From Apirhabdus apintestini (GTDB taxonomy: Bacteria; Pseudomonadota; Gammaproteobacteria; Enterobacterales; Enterobacteriaceae), in the NCBI GenBank assembly GCA_033977085.1, contig CP138906.1, positions 3,596,001 through 3,660,000 on the forward strand: a stretch of 64,000 bases of DNA, in the 5' to 3' direction. Below the pieces are notes generated by a model. It saw nothing but the letters and a program-made list of their open reading frames with translations, did no database searches and was not told the DNA's origin. This document shows, one piece after another, positions 32,584 to 44,887 of the stretch. Positions within the stretch are counted from its first letter, which is position 1. Each line of letters begins with the position of its first letter. A program made the position numbers and the translations under genes.

Positions 32584-33753
32584 ATGAAGTTTGTAGATGA
32601 GGCGACAATTTTGGTTGTGGCTGGTGACGGTGGAAATGGTTGCGTGAGTTTTCGCCGTGAGAAGTACATTCCTAGAGGTGGCCCGGACGGCGGTGATGGC
32701 GGCGACGGCGGCGACGTATGGCTGGAAGCCGATGAAAACCTGAATACGCTCATTGATTACCGTTTTGAAAAATCATTTCGCGCCGAGCGGGGTCAGAACG
32801 GCCAAAGCCGTGATTGTACCGGCAAACGTGGTAAAGATGTCTCAATTAAGGTCCCTGTCGGTACTCGGGTTATCGACCAGGGAACAGGCGAAGTCATGGG
32901 CGACATGACGCGGCACGGCCAGCGGCTAATGGTAGCGAAAGGCGGCTGGCACGGATTAGGGAATACGCGTTTTAAATCCTCTGTAAACCGTACCCCACGC
33001 CAAAAGACAAACGGTACGCCCGGCGATAAACGCGATTTACAACTGGAATTAATGCTACTGGCGGATGTAGGGATGCTAGGGCTGCCGAATGCGGGGAAAT
33101 CGACCTTTATTCGGGCTGTTTCAGCGGCAAAACCCAAAGTGGCTGATTATCCTTTTACTACGCTGGTGCCGAGCCTTGGCGTCGTACGGATGGATAATGA
33201 GAAAAGCTTTGTCGTTGCGGATATTCCTGGCCTTATTGAGGGAGCCTCTGAAGGGGCCGGTTTAGGGATCCGTTTTCTGAAGCATCTTGAACGCTGCCGG
33301 GTGCTATTGCATCTTATCGATCTGGCACCGATAGACGGCACCGATCCGGTTGATAATGCGCTTATTATCGTTGGTGAACTGGAAAAATACAGCGCTAACC
33401 TGGCAGAAAAACCGCGCTGGCTGGTATTTAACAAAGTTGATTTGATGGATAAGACAGAGGCAGCAGCAAAAGCGAAGGAAATTGCTGCGGCGCTCGGCTG
33501 GGAAGACAATTATTATTTGATTTCGGCCGCCAGCCATGAGGGTGTCAATGCCCTATGCTGGGATGTGATGAATTTCATCATCGAAAACCCGCTGGTCAAG
33601 GAAGCAGAGCAGGCCCAGCCGGAAAAAGTTGAATTCATGTGGGATGATTATCATCGCCAGCAGCTTGAAGACGCCGAAGTGGACGACGACCTTCTGGATG
33701 ATGACTGGGATGAAGATGACGAGGAAGGCATTGAATTCATCTATAAACACTAG
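32584..33753 (+). CDS. obgE: GTPase ObgE/CgtA
   Basis: Essential GTPase acting in 50S ribosome maturation and growth control. Intact, 389 residues (390 in E. coli). Start at 32584 (MKFVDEATILVVAGDGGNG); an in-frame ATG 39 bases upstream is not conserved. Glycine-rich Obg domain, then the G domain with G1 GLPNAGKST, G3 DIPGLIEGA and G4 FNKVDL, and an acidic C-terminal tail. Confidence 0.97.
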   Translation: MKFVDEATILVVAGDGGNGCVSFRREKYIPRGGPDGGDGGDGGDVWLEADENLNTLIDYRFEKSFRAERGQNGQSRDCTGKRGKDVSIKVPVGTRVIDQGTGEVMGDMTRHGQRLMVAKGGWHGLGNTRFKSSVNRTPRQKTNGTPGDKRDLQLELMLLADVGMLGLPNAGKSTFIRAVSAAKPKVADYPFTTLVPSLGVVRMDNEKSFVVADIPGLIEGASEGAGLGIRFLKHLERCRVLLHLIDLAPIDGTDPVDNALIIVGELEKYSANLAEKPRWLVFNKVDLMDKTEAAAKAKEIAAALGWEDNYYLISAASHEGVNALCWDVMNFIIENPLVKEAEQAQPEKVEFMWDDYHRQQLEDAEVDDDLLDDDWDEDDEEGIEFIYKH

Positions 33754-33817
33754 CGTTTTTAGTGGTGTTTAGTAGTCTTTTGGAGAAATGCGCTGTAAAC
33801 GCTGCTGCTAGTTTTTG

Positions 33818-33849
33818 TTGAGGTCCGGCTTAGCCCGGACCTCAATTTT
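33818..33849. terminator. bidirectional terminator between obgE and dacB
   Basis: TTGAGGTCCGG pairs with CCGGACCTCAA; ATTTTA follows on the plus strand and a T-rich run on the minus strand. It sits between convergent genes. Confidence 0.8.
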
Positions 33850-33887
33850 ACGCGCCGTGAAACTTACTGAAGCTTTTATCCCGCAGA

Positions 33888-35319
<1,432 letters not shown>

Positions 35320-35564
35320 AAATCTCGCAATGACGGCCTGGAAACGAATAGCCATACTATGGCGCATTGTGCTGAAAAGTAAACGATGACCCCCGATGAA
35401 CTTCGGGATAAAATGTGCATCAAAATGAAAAATTGTTGCTGGCCTGGTAACTTCCCGGGTTGGTTTTCTTTTGTTCTCAGTCGGTGGAGGATTGCCACCG
35501 AATATAGCGTTGACGCTAGCTGCGATGCGCAATCTCAACAGGACAGTATGAAGAGGTATAACAA

Positions 35565-36041
35565 ATGCAACCTATTCCGATGACCTTACGCGGTGCAGAT
35601 AAACTTCGTGAAGAGCTGGAACATCTGAAGTCTGTTCGTCGGCCTGAAATTATTGCAGCGATCGCCGAAGCGCGTGAGCACGGCGACTTGAAAGAAAATG
35701 CGGAGTATCACGCGGCGCGTGAACAACAAGGCTTTTGTGAAGGCCGCATCAAAGACATTGAAGCTAAATTATCGAATGCCCAGATTATCGATGTGACGAA
35801 GATGCCAAATAATGGGCGGGTGATATTTGGTGCGAGCGTGGCGGTTTTAAACCTCGATACCGATGAAGAACAGAACTACCGCATAGTGGGTGACGATGAA
35901 GCCGATTTTAAACAAAATCTGATTTCAGTGAATTCCCCTATAGCGCGCGGGCTTATTGGCAAGGAGAAAGACGACGTTGTGGTAATTAAAACTCCGGGCG
36001 GTGAAGTTGAGTATGAAATTTTGAAGGTAGAATACCTCTGA
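35565..36041 (+). CDS. greA: transcription elongation factor GreA
   Basis: Rescues backtracked RNA polymerase by stimulating transcript cleavage. Intact 158 residues, the E. coli length. Coiled-coil tip AEAREHGDLKENAEYHAAR with its acidic residues is conserved. Divergent from dacB. Confidence 0.98.
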   Translation: MQPIPMTLRGADKLREELEHLKSVRRPEIIAAIAEAREHGDLKENAEYHAAREQQGFCEGRIKDIEAKLSNAQIIDVTKMPNNGRVIFGASVAVLNLDTDEEQNYRIVGDDEADFKQNLISVNSPIARGLIGKEKDDVVVIKTPGGEVEYEILKVEYL

Positions 36042-36082
36042 TTTCTGCTACTCTGAACGCCAGTCACTTTTGTAAAGATAAG

Positions 36083-36107
36083 AAAAGGCCGCAATGCGGC
36101 CTTTTAA
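36083..36107. terminator. terminator between greA and yhbY
   Basis: GAAAAGGCCGCAATGCGGCCTTTT: a GGCCGC/GCGGCC stem with flanking A and T runs, able to act on both convergent transcripts. Confidence 0.85.
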
Positions 36108-36191
36108 CGACAATAGGGGCGTGGCATGTTGCTCACGCCCCTGTAGAATAAGCGCCTGGCAATACTGGCATCTATGGTGTCGGTGGCGTAT

Positions 36192-36485
36192 TCAGCGCGG
36201 CAGTGAAATTTTACGCTCTTTGGTTGGACGATATAAAATAAGCGTCTTTCCAATAATCTGCACGTTACAGGCTTTGGTTTCTCGCACAATTGCATCTGCA
36301 ATCAGGATTTTAGTCTCACGATCTTCCGTGGCGATTTTTACCTTGATAAGCTCATGATGTTCAAGCGCTTGTTCAATCTCGGCCAGCACGCCTTCGGTCA
36401 AACCATTATTGCCAAGCTGCACGACAGGCTTGAGTGGATGAGCCAGACTTTTCAGGTGCTGTTTTTGTTTAGTACTCAGATTCAT
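36192..36485 (-). CDS. yhbY: CRM-domain RNA-binding protein YhbY
   Basis: Small CRM-domain protein associated with pre-50S ribosomes. 97 residues from MNLSTKQKQHLKSLAHPLKP at 36485, E. coli length; the longer frame from 36533 is not conserved. The GxxG-type motif lies in VQLGNNGLTEGV. Divergent from rlmE. Confidence 0.95.
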   Translation of the reverse strand: MNLSTKQKQHLKSLAHPLKPVVQLGNNGLTEGVLAEIEQALEHHELIKVKIATEDRETKILIADAIVRETKACNVQIIGKTLILYRPTKERKISLPR

Positions 36486-36599
36486 TATGTTTTTGCTTAA
36501 GTTGGGATTGAAAACGGGGCATTCTACCGCCATCTCTTAACTATAGCCAAGGCGACATCATTTGGCGGCTGCGCGCGATGAATTCAGATGGAATAAAAG

Positions 36600-37228
36600 A
36601 TGACAGGTAAAAAGCGTTCTGCCAGCTCCAGTCGCTGGCTACAGGAACACTTTAGCGATAAATATGTCCAGGAGGCGCAGAAAAAGGGTTTCGTTCCCGC
36701 GCCTGGTTTAAACTGGATGAAATACAGAAAAGCGATAAGCTTTTCAAACCGGGGATGACCGTTGTCGATCTCGGCGCGGCGCCCGGTGGATGGTCTCAAT
36801 ACGTCGTAACACAGATTGGTGGTAAAGGGCGTATTATCGCATGCGATCTTTTACCTATGGATCCAATCGTCGGCGTAGACTTCCTTCAGGGCGATTTTCG
36901 TGATGAATTAGTGATGAAAGCGCTGCTGGAACGCGTGGGAGATAATAAAGTTCAGGTCGTCATGTCTGACATGGCACCTAATATGAGTGGTACACCCGCA
37001 GTGGATATCCCGCGGGCCATGTATCTGGTAGAACTGGCGTTGGAAATGAGTCGTGATGTTCTGGCGCCGGGCGGCAGTTTTGTAGTGAAAGTTTTCCAGG
37101 GCGAAGGTTTCGATGAATATCTGCGGGAAATTCGCTCCCTGTTTACGAAGGTGAAAGTTCGTAAGCCGGACTCTTCGCGTGCCCGTTCGCGTGAAGTGTA
37201 TATTGTAGCGACCGGGCGTAAAGTATAA
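36600..37228 (+). CDS. rlmE: 23S rRNA 2'-O-ribose U2552 methyltransferase RlmE, one frameshift
   Basis: Methylates U2552 of 23S rRNA late in 50S assembly. Start MTGKKRSASSSRWLQEHF at 36600. The frame breaks near 36690, where QKKG should continue RSRAWFKLDEIQ. The SAM-binding motif DLGAAPGGWSQY and the MSDMAPNMSG segment follow in the second frame. Restored length 209 residues, exactly E. coli. Upstream of ftsH, as in E. coli (ftsJ-ftsH). Confidence 0.95.
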
Positions 37229-37396
37229 CCGGTGAATTTCGGGCGGCGGTATAGCAATCGTATGGATTCTGAAGGCGTATAACTTTATGCCGAGGGAAGA
37301 GGCCAGCGCTGAAGGCACATATCGCAGCTTGAAAGACATTGGATATATAGTATCCTGACGCTGTTTTTAACACAGTTGTAATATGAGGTTAATCCC

Positions 37397-39338
37397 TTGA
37401 GTGACATGGCGAAAAACCTAATACTCTGGCTAGTCATCGCAGTTGTGCTGATGTCGGTGTTCCAGAGCTTTGGGCCCAGCGAGTCGAATGGCCGTAGGGT
37501 GGATTACTCTACCTTCCTGCAAGAGGTCAATCAGGATCAGGTTCGCGAAGCGCGTATCAACGGACGTGAAATCAACGTTACCAAGAAAGATAGTAACCGA
37601 TACACGACTTATATCCCGGTTAACGATCCCAAGCTTCTTGATAATCTCATTACTAAGAATGTCAAGGTTGTTGGCGAACCCCTGAAGAGCCCAGCCTGTT
37701 GGCTTCTATCTTCATTTCCTGGTTCCCAATGCTATTACTGATTGGGGTGTGGATCTTCTTTATGCGCCAAATGCAAGGCGGCGGTGGTAAAGGCGCAATG
37801 TCGTTTGGCAAAAGCAAAGCGCGGATGCTAACGGAAGATCAAATTAAAACGACTTTTGCCGATGTCGCAGGGTGCGATGAAGCAAAAGAAGAAGTGGCTG
37901 AACTGGTTGAATATCTGCGTGAACCCAGCCGTTTCCAGAAGTTGGGTGGTAAAATTCCCAAAGGTGTTTTGATGGTGGGCCCGCCTGGTACTGGTAAAAC
38001 GCTGCTGGCGAAGGCGATTGCCGGTGAGGCAAAAGTGCCATTTTTACCATTTCCGGCTCTGATTTCGTTGAAATGTTCGTTGGCGTAGGTGCATCTCGCG
38101 TCCGCGATATGTTTGAACAAGCGAAAAAAGCTGCGCCATGCATCATCTTTATCGATGAAATCGACGCGGTCGGCCGTCAGCGTGGCGCCGGGCTTGGCGG
38201 TGGTCATGACGAGCGTGAGCAGACGTTGAACCAAATGCTGGTCGAAATGGATGGGTTTGAAGGCAATGAAGGCATTATTGTTATTGCTGCGACTAACCGC
38301 CCCGATGTTTTAGATCCGGCGCTATTGCGTCCTGGTCGTTTTGACCGCCAGGTTGTCGTGGGGCTTCCGGATGTTCGTGGTCGTGAACAAATTTTAAAAG
38401 TCCACATGCGCCGTGTACCGCTGTCGCCAGATATTGATGCTGCTATCATTGCTCGTGGCACCCCGGGTTTTTCCGGTGCCGATCTGGCGAACTTGGTTAA
38501 CGAAGCCGCGTTGTTTGCCGCTCGCGGTAATAAGCGCGTGGTCTCCATGGTTGAGTTCGAAAAGGCGAAAGATAAAATCATGATGGGAGCGGAACGCCGT
38601 TCCATGGTGATGACTGAAGCGCAAAAAGAATCCACCGCATATCACGAAGCCGGTCACGCTATTATTGGGCGCATCGTGCCAGAACACGACCCTGTACATA
38701 AAGTGACCATTATTCCGCGAGGCCGCGCGCTAGGCGTTACATTCTTCCTGCCTGAAGGTGATGCGATCAGCGCCAGCCGCCAAAAGCTTGAGAGTCAAAT
38801 CTCAACCCTTTACGGTGGGCGCCTTGCTGAAGAAATTATCTACGGTGTAGAGCATGTTTCGACCGGTGCATCGAATGATATTAAAGTTGCGACAAACCTG
38901 GCACGTAACATGGTAACCCAATGGGGCTTCTCTGAGAAACTTGGGCCTTTACTGTATGCGGAAGAGGAAGGCGAAGTATTCCTTGGTCGCAGCGTCGCAA
39001 AAGCGAAGCATATGTCTGACGAGACGGCACGTATTATCGATCAGGAAGTAAAAGCGTTAATTGAACGCAATTACAACCGCGCGCGCCAGATCCTGAATGA
39101 CAATATGGATATTTTACATGCGATGAAAGACGCGCTTATGAAATATGAAACCATTGATGCTCCGCAAATCGACGATTTGATGGCCCGTCGTGAAGTTCGT
39201 CCGCCTGCTGGCTGGGAAGAGGCTGCATCATCTGATAATACTGATGATAACGGTAAGCCTCAGGCTCCACGTCCAGTCGATGAACCTCGGACGCCAAACC
39301 CAGGTAACACCATGTCTGAGCAGTTCAACGATAAATAA
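37397..39338 (+). CDS. ftsH: ATP-dependent zinc metalloprotease FtsH, two 1-base deletions
   Basis: Membrane-anchored AAA+ protease that degrades LpxC, sigma-32 and unassembled membrane proteins; essential in E. coli. MAKNLILWLVIAVVLMSVF anchor, Walker A GPPGTGKT, Walker B IIFIDEIDAVG, second region of homology NRPDVLDPALLRPGRFDRQ, zinc motif HEAGH. Breaks at about 37682 (C run, VVGEPPEEPSLLAS) and 38043 (T run, KVPFFTISGSDF). Restored length 647 residues, matching the longer E. coli form that starts MSDMAKN. Confidence 0.96.
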
Positions 39339-39363
39339 AACCATTTGTCGTAAGCGTTAAATA

Positions 39364-39390
39364 AAACCCCGGAATTCCGGGGTTTTGCTT
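39364..39390 (+). terminator. rho-independent terminator after ftsH
   Basis: AAACCCCGGAATTCCGGGGTTTTGCTTTT: a perfect CCCCGGAATTCCGGGG palindrome followed by T runs. Confidence 0.88.
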
Positions 39391-39594
39391 TTCCAATCCT
39401 TAACTTATGTCTGAAGCTATTGTTTGGCACCGGCGTGAAATATGGCGTATTCATATTCCATGAGGTATTCGTTTGAAAAGCGTGTTTTCTGTAAGAGAAG
39501 CATTGGGCTGCGCTATTTTGCAATAACACATAAAATGGCCAGTTAACGTGCCGTGATATTCCAAAACTATCCTTTCAACGAAAAGAGAATTTCC

Positions 39595-40442
39595 ATGAAA
39601 CTGCATGCTCAGGGATCTTCACTGGATCTCACCTATCCTCACGTTATGGGGATATTGAATGTTACGCCTGATTCGTTTTCTGATGGAGGACGGCATAACA
39701 CTCTGGTGGAGGCTATCCGCCATGCGAATGAGATGATCAACGCCGGTGCGACCATTATTGATGTCGGCGGAGAATCGACTCGCCCGGGGGCTACAGAAGT
39801 CAGTGCGGAAGAAGAATTGGAACGAGTTGTTCCGGTAATTGAAGCTATAGCCCAGCGCTTTGAGGTGTGGATTTCTGTTGATACCTCAAAGCCGGAAGTC
39901 ATTACGGAAAGCGCGCAGGCCGGCGTGCATATCATTAATGATATTCGTTCTTTAAGCGAACCTGGGGCTCTGGAGGCCGCGGCGGAATCTGAGCTTCCAG
40001 TATGTTTAATGCATATGCAGGGGACGCCCGGGACAATGCAGGAAGCGCCGTCTTATCTGGATGTATGTCAGGATGTCGGTGATTTTTTACTTACCAAATT
40101 GCCCGCTGTGAAGCGGCAGGAATAACAAAAGAGAAATTGTTGCTCGACCCGGGCTTTGGTTTCGGTAAAAATCTAACGCATAACTATCAGCTTCTTGCCA
40201 AACTCTCTACATTCCATCGCTTTAATCTGCCGTTATTAGTAGGAATGTCACGGAAATCAATGATAGGGCAGCTTTTAAATGTGGGGCCTGGCCAGCGTTT
40301 GAGTGGCAGCCTGGCATGTGCGGTGGTTGCGGCTATGCAGGGTGCACATATACTACGCGTGCACGATGTAAAAGAGACGGTAGAAGCGCTGCGCGTAGTA
40401 GAAGCTACGCTCTCAGAGAAGGAAAATAATCATTATGAGTAA
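39595..40442 (+). CDS. folP: dihydropteroate synthase FolP, one frameshift
   Basis: Joins para-aminobenzoate to the pterin in folate synthesis; sulfonamide target. Start MKLHAQGSSLDLTYPHV at 39595. Signatures GILNVTPDSFSDGG and GGESTRPGA, with LDPGFGFGKN and RVHDVKET in the second part. One A is missing near 40097, where IARCEAAGITKEKLLLD is expected. Restored length 282 residues, exactly E. coli. Its end overlaps glmM by 8 bases. Confidence 0.95.
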
Positions 40443-41773
40443 GCGGAAATTTTTTGGTACCGATGGTATTCGCGGGCGGGTAGGAGATTCACCGATCACA
40501 CCAGATTTTGTGCTGAAATTAGGCTGGGCTGCAGGGAAGGTACTGGCGCGTCACGGTTCACGTAAAGTTATTATTGGAAAAGATACGCGAATTTCGGGCT
40601 ATATGCTGGAATCCGCGCTGGAAGCAGGGCTCTCGGCGGCAGGGTTATCTGCTTCATTTACCGGTCCAATGCCCACACCGGCGATTGCTTATTTGACGCG
40701 TACCTTTCGCGCAGAGGCAGGTATTGTAATATCCGCTTCTCATAATCCTTATTACGATAACGGTATTAAGTTCTTTTCCATCGATGGAACAAAATTGCCG
40801 GATAACGTGGAAGAAGCCATTGAGGCCGAACTAGAAAAAGAAATTAACTGCGTTGACTCGGCTGAAGCTAGGTAAAGCCAGCCGCATAGTCGATGCCGCT
40901 GGTCGTTATATCGAATTTTGTAAAGCGACGTTTCCAAACGAGTTAAGCCTGAATGGCCTGAAAATCGTAGTGGATTGTGCAAACGGGGCTACTTATCATA
41001 TTGCACCAAATGTACTGCGTGAGCCGGGTGCTACGGTGGTGACAATTGGCTGTGAGCCTAATGGCGTTAATATTAACGACCAATGCGGAGCCACGGACGT
41101 CCGTATGCTGCAAAACTGCGTTTTGACCGAAAAGGCTGATTTAGGTATCGCGTTTGATGGCGACGGCGATCGCGTAATTATGGTCGACCATGCGGGGAAT
41201 AAAGTAGATGGCGACCAGATTCTTTATGTTATTGCCAGAGAAGGCCTGCGTCAGGGAGCGTTACGCGGCGGCGCGGTTGGCACGCTAATGAGCAATATGG
41301 GGCTTGAGGTTGCATTAAAGCAGTTAGGTATTCCCTTCGAGCGAGCGAAGGTAGGCGATCGTTACGTTCTTGAGAAATTACAGGAGAAAGGGTGGCGTAT
41401 CGGTGCGGAAAACTCCGGACATGTGATTCTACTCGATCAAACTACGACCGGTGACGGCATTGTCGCTGCCCTGCAGGTGTTAAGCGCAATGGCGCGTAAC
41501 GCCATGACGTTACATGATTTATGCAGCGGTATGACGCTGTTCCCGCAGGTGCTGGTAAATGTAAGGTATACCGCAGGTAGCCGCGATCCGCTGGAAACTG
41601 AAGCGGTTAAACAGGTCGCGAAGGAAGTTGAAGATAATCTTGGTGCTCGCGGCCGCGTTTTACTGCGCAAATCAGGAACAGAACCGCTGATTCGTGTAAT
41701 GGTGGAAGGCGAGGATGAAGCACAGGTCATCGAGTTTGCTAACCGGATAGCAGATGCGGTTAAAAGCGTTTAG
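40435..41773 (+). CDS. glmM: phosphoglucosamine mutase GlmM, one insertion
   Basis: Interconverts glucosamine-6- and -1-phosphate for UDP-GlcNAc synthesis; essential. Active-site serine in ISASHNPYYDNGIK, metal loop FDGDGDRVIM, C-terminal RKSGTEPLIRVMVEG. One extra base at about 40866: GCTGAAGCTAGG should be GCTGAGCTAGG, reading SAELGKASRIVD. Restored length 445 residues, exactly E. coli. The break is at AGCT. Confidence 0.96.
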
Positions 41774-41783
41774 GGATTCAAAC

Positions 41784-41823
41784 AGTAATCGCGCCTTCGT
41801 ATGAAGACGCGATTACTTTTATT
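41784..41823 (+). terminator. terminator after glmM
   Basis: AGTAATCGCG with CTTC pairs with GAAG and CGCGATTACT around GTAT, followed by TTTTATT. Confidence 0.85.
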
Positions 41824-42104
41824 CTGCAAGATTCATTAAAGCATGGCTTTGCTTGCTTATCAGGATCGCAGAATCTGGGAAAAGTTGGTTACAGCCTTTG
41901 GTAATAAAGAGCGTAAGATTCCACTAATGGTTCATCGGACGCTGCTTTTTTCCTCAGTCGGCATCATCATGTAAAATTGCCCTTGCGCGCGGCTACTGCT
42001 TTGGTTAGTATTCACACCCGCTTCTGTGGGGAATGAAAAACGTCTTCACAATTATTTGGTTGAAGCAATATAGTGTGCGGAGATCCGCAAGGAACAGGTC
42101 AATT
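41824..42104. other. glmM-secG intergenic region
   Basis: About 280 bases with no supported gene; it should contain the secG promoter. Confidence 0.4.
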
Positions 42105-42434
42105 ATGTACGAAGCTCTTTTAGTTATTTTCCTTATTGTAGCCGTGGCCCTCGTCGGTCTAATTATGCTGCAACAGGGTAAAGGCGCTGATATGGGAGCC
42201 TCTTTTGGCGCTGGTGCATCTGCTACGCTGTTTGGTTCAGGCGGTTCCGGGAATTTTATGACCCGCATGACTGCTATATTAGCTACGCTGTTTTTTATCA
42301 TCAGCCTTGTGCTGGGGAACATAAACAGCAATAAAACCAATAAAGGAAGCGAATGGGATAATTTGACTCAGCCGAAGTCCGAGCAGACTCAACCCGCAGC
42401 GCCGGCAAAGCCGTCCAGCGATATCCCTAACTAA
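42105..42434 (+). CDS. secG: protein-export membrane subunit SecG
   Basis: Subunit of the SecYEG translocon. Intact, 109 residues from MYEALLVIFLIVAVALVGLI at 42105; the upstream ATG at 42033 is not used. Two membrane helices around the conserved LQQGKGADMGASFGAGAS segment. Followed directly by leuU, as in E. coli. Confidence 0.96.
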   Translation: MYEALLVIFLIVAVALVGLIMLQQGKGADMGASFGAGASATLFGSGGSGNFMTRMTAILATLFFIISLVLGNINSNKTNKGSEWDNLTQPKSEQTQPAAPAKPSSDIPN

Positions 42435-42486
42435 CAGCTTTGGTTGTTCGTTAAATCCGGGTAATCGTAAATCCGGATATCTTAGT

Positions 42487-42573
42487 GCCGAGGTGGTGGA
42501 ATTGGTAGACACGCTACCTTGAGGTGGTAGTGCCCAATAGGGCTTACGGGTTCAAGTCCCGTCCTCGGTACCA
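42487..42573 (+). tRNA. leuU: tRNA-Leu (GAG)
   Basis: 87-nt class II tRNA with encoded CCA. Acceptor GCCGAGG pairs with CCTCGGT-type 3' arm; anticodon loop CTTGAGG gives GAG; long variable arm; T-loop GGTTCAAGTCC. Between secG and metY, as in E. coli. Confidence 0.97.
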
Positions 42574-42632
42574 ATCCTCGTTAAAATTTGCATTTTTAAC
42601 GCAGCTTGTGTAGCATACGCCACGTTTTCTGA

Positions 42633-42709
<77 letters not shown>

Positions 42710-42815
42710 CTTTCCTTAAGAGTTCTTTTTCAAATATACTGTAGAGACCGGCAGGTGCCTTTACGAGGTTTTGAAAAAAATTCTCCTAGAAGGTTATACA
42801 GGGTTCAGTTATATA

Positions 42816-42840
42816 AAGCCCCGATTTATCGGGGTTTTTT
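42816..42840 (+). terminator. terminator between metY and rimP
   Basis: AAAGCCCCGATTTATCGGGG followed by TTTTTT; a 7-bp stem. Read-through is needed for metY-initiated transcription of nusA-infB. Confidence 0.88.
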
Positions 42841-42896
42841 GTTATCTGACGAGCAATAACTGGGCTATATGCCCTTTTTTATGTCCCGGGGTGGAA

Positions 42897-43349
42897 TTGT
42901 CCACATTAGAGCAGAAATTAACAGAACTGGTGGCGGCGCCGGTAGAGGCACTAGGCTACGAGTTAGTCGGCATTGAATTTATCCGCAGCCGCACGTCTAC
43001 GCTGCGCATCTATATTGATAGTGAGAATGGTATCAATGTTGATGATTGCGCTGATGTGAGTCACCAGGTCAGCGCGGTGCTGGATGTAGAAGATCCTATC
43101 AGCGTGGCTTATAACCTGGAAGTTTCCTCGCCGGGGCTAGATCGCCCGCTATTTAACGCCGAGCATTATCGCCGTTTCCTCGGCGAAGAAGTCAGTCTTG
43201 TATTACGCATGGCTGTTCAAAATCGCCGTAAATGGCAGGGCATCATCAAAGCCGTTGATGGCGAAATGATTACGCTTACCGTTGAGGGTAGCGATGACGT
43301 GTTCGCGCTGAGCAATATTCAGAAGGCGAATTTGGTTCCCCATTTTTAA
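42897..43349 (+). CDS. rimP: ribosome maturation factor RimP
   Basis: Needed for 30S subunit maturation. 150 residues, starting at a TTG (42897, LSTLEQKLTELVAAPVEALG) preceded by GGGGTGG; this start gives the family length, whereas the ATG at 42771 would add a non-conserved 42 residues that cross the terminator. SSPGLDRPL is conserved. Confidence 0.94.
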   Translation: MSTLEQKLTELVAAPVEALGYELVGIEFIRSRTSTLRIYIDSENGINVDDCADVSHQVSAVLDVEDPISVAYNLEVSSPGLDRPLFNAEHYRRFLGEEVSLVLRMAVQNRRKWQGIIKAVDGEMITLTVEGSDDVFALSNIQKANLVPHF

Positions 43350-43375
43350 CAGTCTGGATTGAGGCGAAGCCCCTG

Positions 43376-44863
43376 ATGAACAAAGAAATTTTGGCTGTTG
43401 TTGAAGCGGTTTCTAATGAGAAAGCTGTTCCGCGCGAGAAAATTTTTGAAGCGCTGGAAAGTGCTCTAGCAACGGCGACCAAGAAAAAATATGAGCAAGA
43501 GATCGATGTTCGGGTCAGCATCGATCGCAAAAGCGGCGATTTTGATACGTTTCGCCGCTGGCTGGTTGTTGATGAAGTTACTATGCCTACGCGTGAAATT
43601 ACGCTTGAAGCAGCACGTTACGATGAACCAGAACTAAACTTGGGCGATTACGTTGAAGACCAGATAGAGTCTGTAACCTTTGACCGTATCACCACGCAAA
43701 CGGCGAAACAGGTAATTGTTCAGAAAGTGCGTGAAGCCGAACGTGCAATGGTTGTGGAGCAGTTCCGCGACCGCGAAGGTGAAATTATTACCGGCGTTGT
43801 TAAGAAAGTGAATCGCGAGAATATCTCGCTTGATCTGGGAAATAACGCGGAAGCCGTGATATTGCGTGAAGATATGCTGCCACGCGAAAATTTCCGCCCT
43901 GGCGACCGCGTGCGCGGAGTTTTGTATTCCGTGCGTCCGGAAGCCCGTGGAGCGCAGCTATTTGTTACACGCTCCAAGCCTGAAATGCTGATTGAATTAT
44001 TCCGCATTGAAGTGCCTGAGATTGGTGAAGAAGTTATTGAAATCAAAGCGGCAGCCCGCGATCCGGGTTCACGCGCAAAAATTGCCGTAAAAACCAATGA
44101 TAAGCGTATCGATCCTGTAGGCGCCTGTGTAGGTATGCGGGGCGCGCGGGTTCAGGCTGTATCGACAGAACTCGGCGGTGAGCGTATTGATATCGTGCTG
44201 TGGGATGACAACCCGGCGCAGTTTGTTATCAACGCGATGGCGCCGGCTGATGTTGCTTCTATCGTAGTGGACGAAGATAAACATACGATGGATATCGCCG
44301 TTGAAGCTGGCAATCTGGCGCAGGCGATCGGGCGCAATGGGCAGAATGTGCGTCTGGCATCGCAGTTATCCACTTGGGACCTTAACGTCATGACGATTGA
44401 GGATCTGCAGGAGAAACACCAGGCAGAAGCGCACGCTGCGATCGAAACCTTCACAAAGTATCTCGATATTGATGAAGACTTTGCCACGGTGTTAGTGGAA
44501 GAAGGCTTCTCTAGCCTCGAAGAATTGGCTTACGTGCCGATGAAAGAGCTACTGGAGATTGATGGCCTTGATGAAACGACCATTGAAGCATTACGTGAGC
44601 GCGCGAAAAACGCGCTGACCACGATGGCGCTGGCCCAGGAAGAGAGTCTCGGGGATCAAAAACCGTCGGAAGACTTGCTTAACCTGGAGGGTATGGAGCG
44701 CTCGCTGGCCTTTAAACTGGCCGCGCGTGGGATTTGTTCGCTGGAAGATCTTGCCGATCAGGGTATCGACGACTTAGCCGATATCGAAGATCTCACCGAT
44801 GAGAAAGCCGGTGAGCCGATCATGGCGGCCCGCAATATTTGCTGGTTCGGCGACGAGGCGTAA
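43376..44863 (+). CDS. nusA: transcription termination/antitermination factor NusA
   Basis: Binds RNA polymerase and modulates pausing, termination and antitermination. Intact 495 residues, exactly E. coli. N-terminal domain, S1 (GEIITGVVKKVNRENISLDL), two KH domains (GACVGMRGARVQAV; AIGRNGQNVRLAS) and two C-terminal acidic repeats. One of the few long genes here with no indel. Confidence 0.98.
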   Translation: MNKEILAVVEAVSNEKAVPREKIFEALESALATATKKKYEQEIDVRVSIDRKSGDFDTFRRWLVVDEVTMPTREITLEAARYDEPELNLGDYVEDQIESVTFDRITTQTAKQVIVQKVREAERAMVVEQFRDREGEIITGVVKKVNRENISLDLGNNAEAVILREDMLPRENFRPGDRVRGVLYSVRPEARGAQLFVTRSKPEMLIELFRIEVPEIGEEVIEIKAAARDPGSRAKIAVKTNDKRIDPVGACVGMRGARVQAVSTELGGERIDIVLWDDNPAQFVINAMAPADVASIVVDEDKHTMDIAVEAGNLAQAIGRNGQNVRLASQLSTWDLNVMTIEDLQEKHQAEAHAAIETFTKYLDIDEDFATVLVEEGFSSLEELAYVPMKELLEIDGLDETTIEALRERAKNALTTMALAQEESLGDQKPSEDLLNLEGMERSLAFKLAARGICSLEDLADQGIDDLADIEDLTDEKAGEPIMAARNICWFGDEA

Positions 44864-44887
44864 TCAACTGTAGCAGGAAGGAACAGC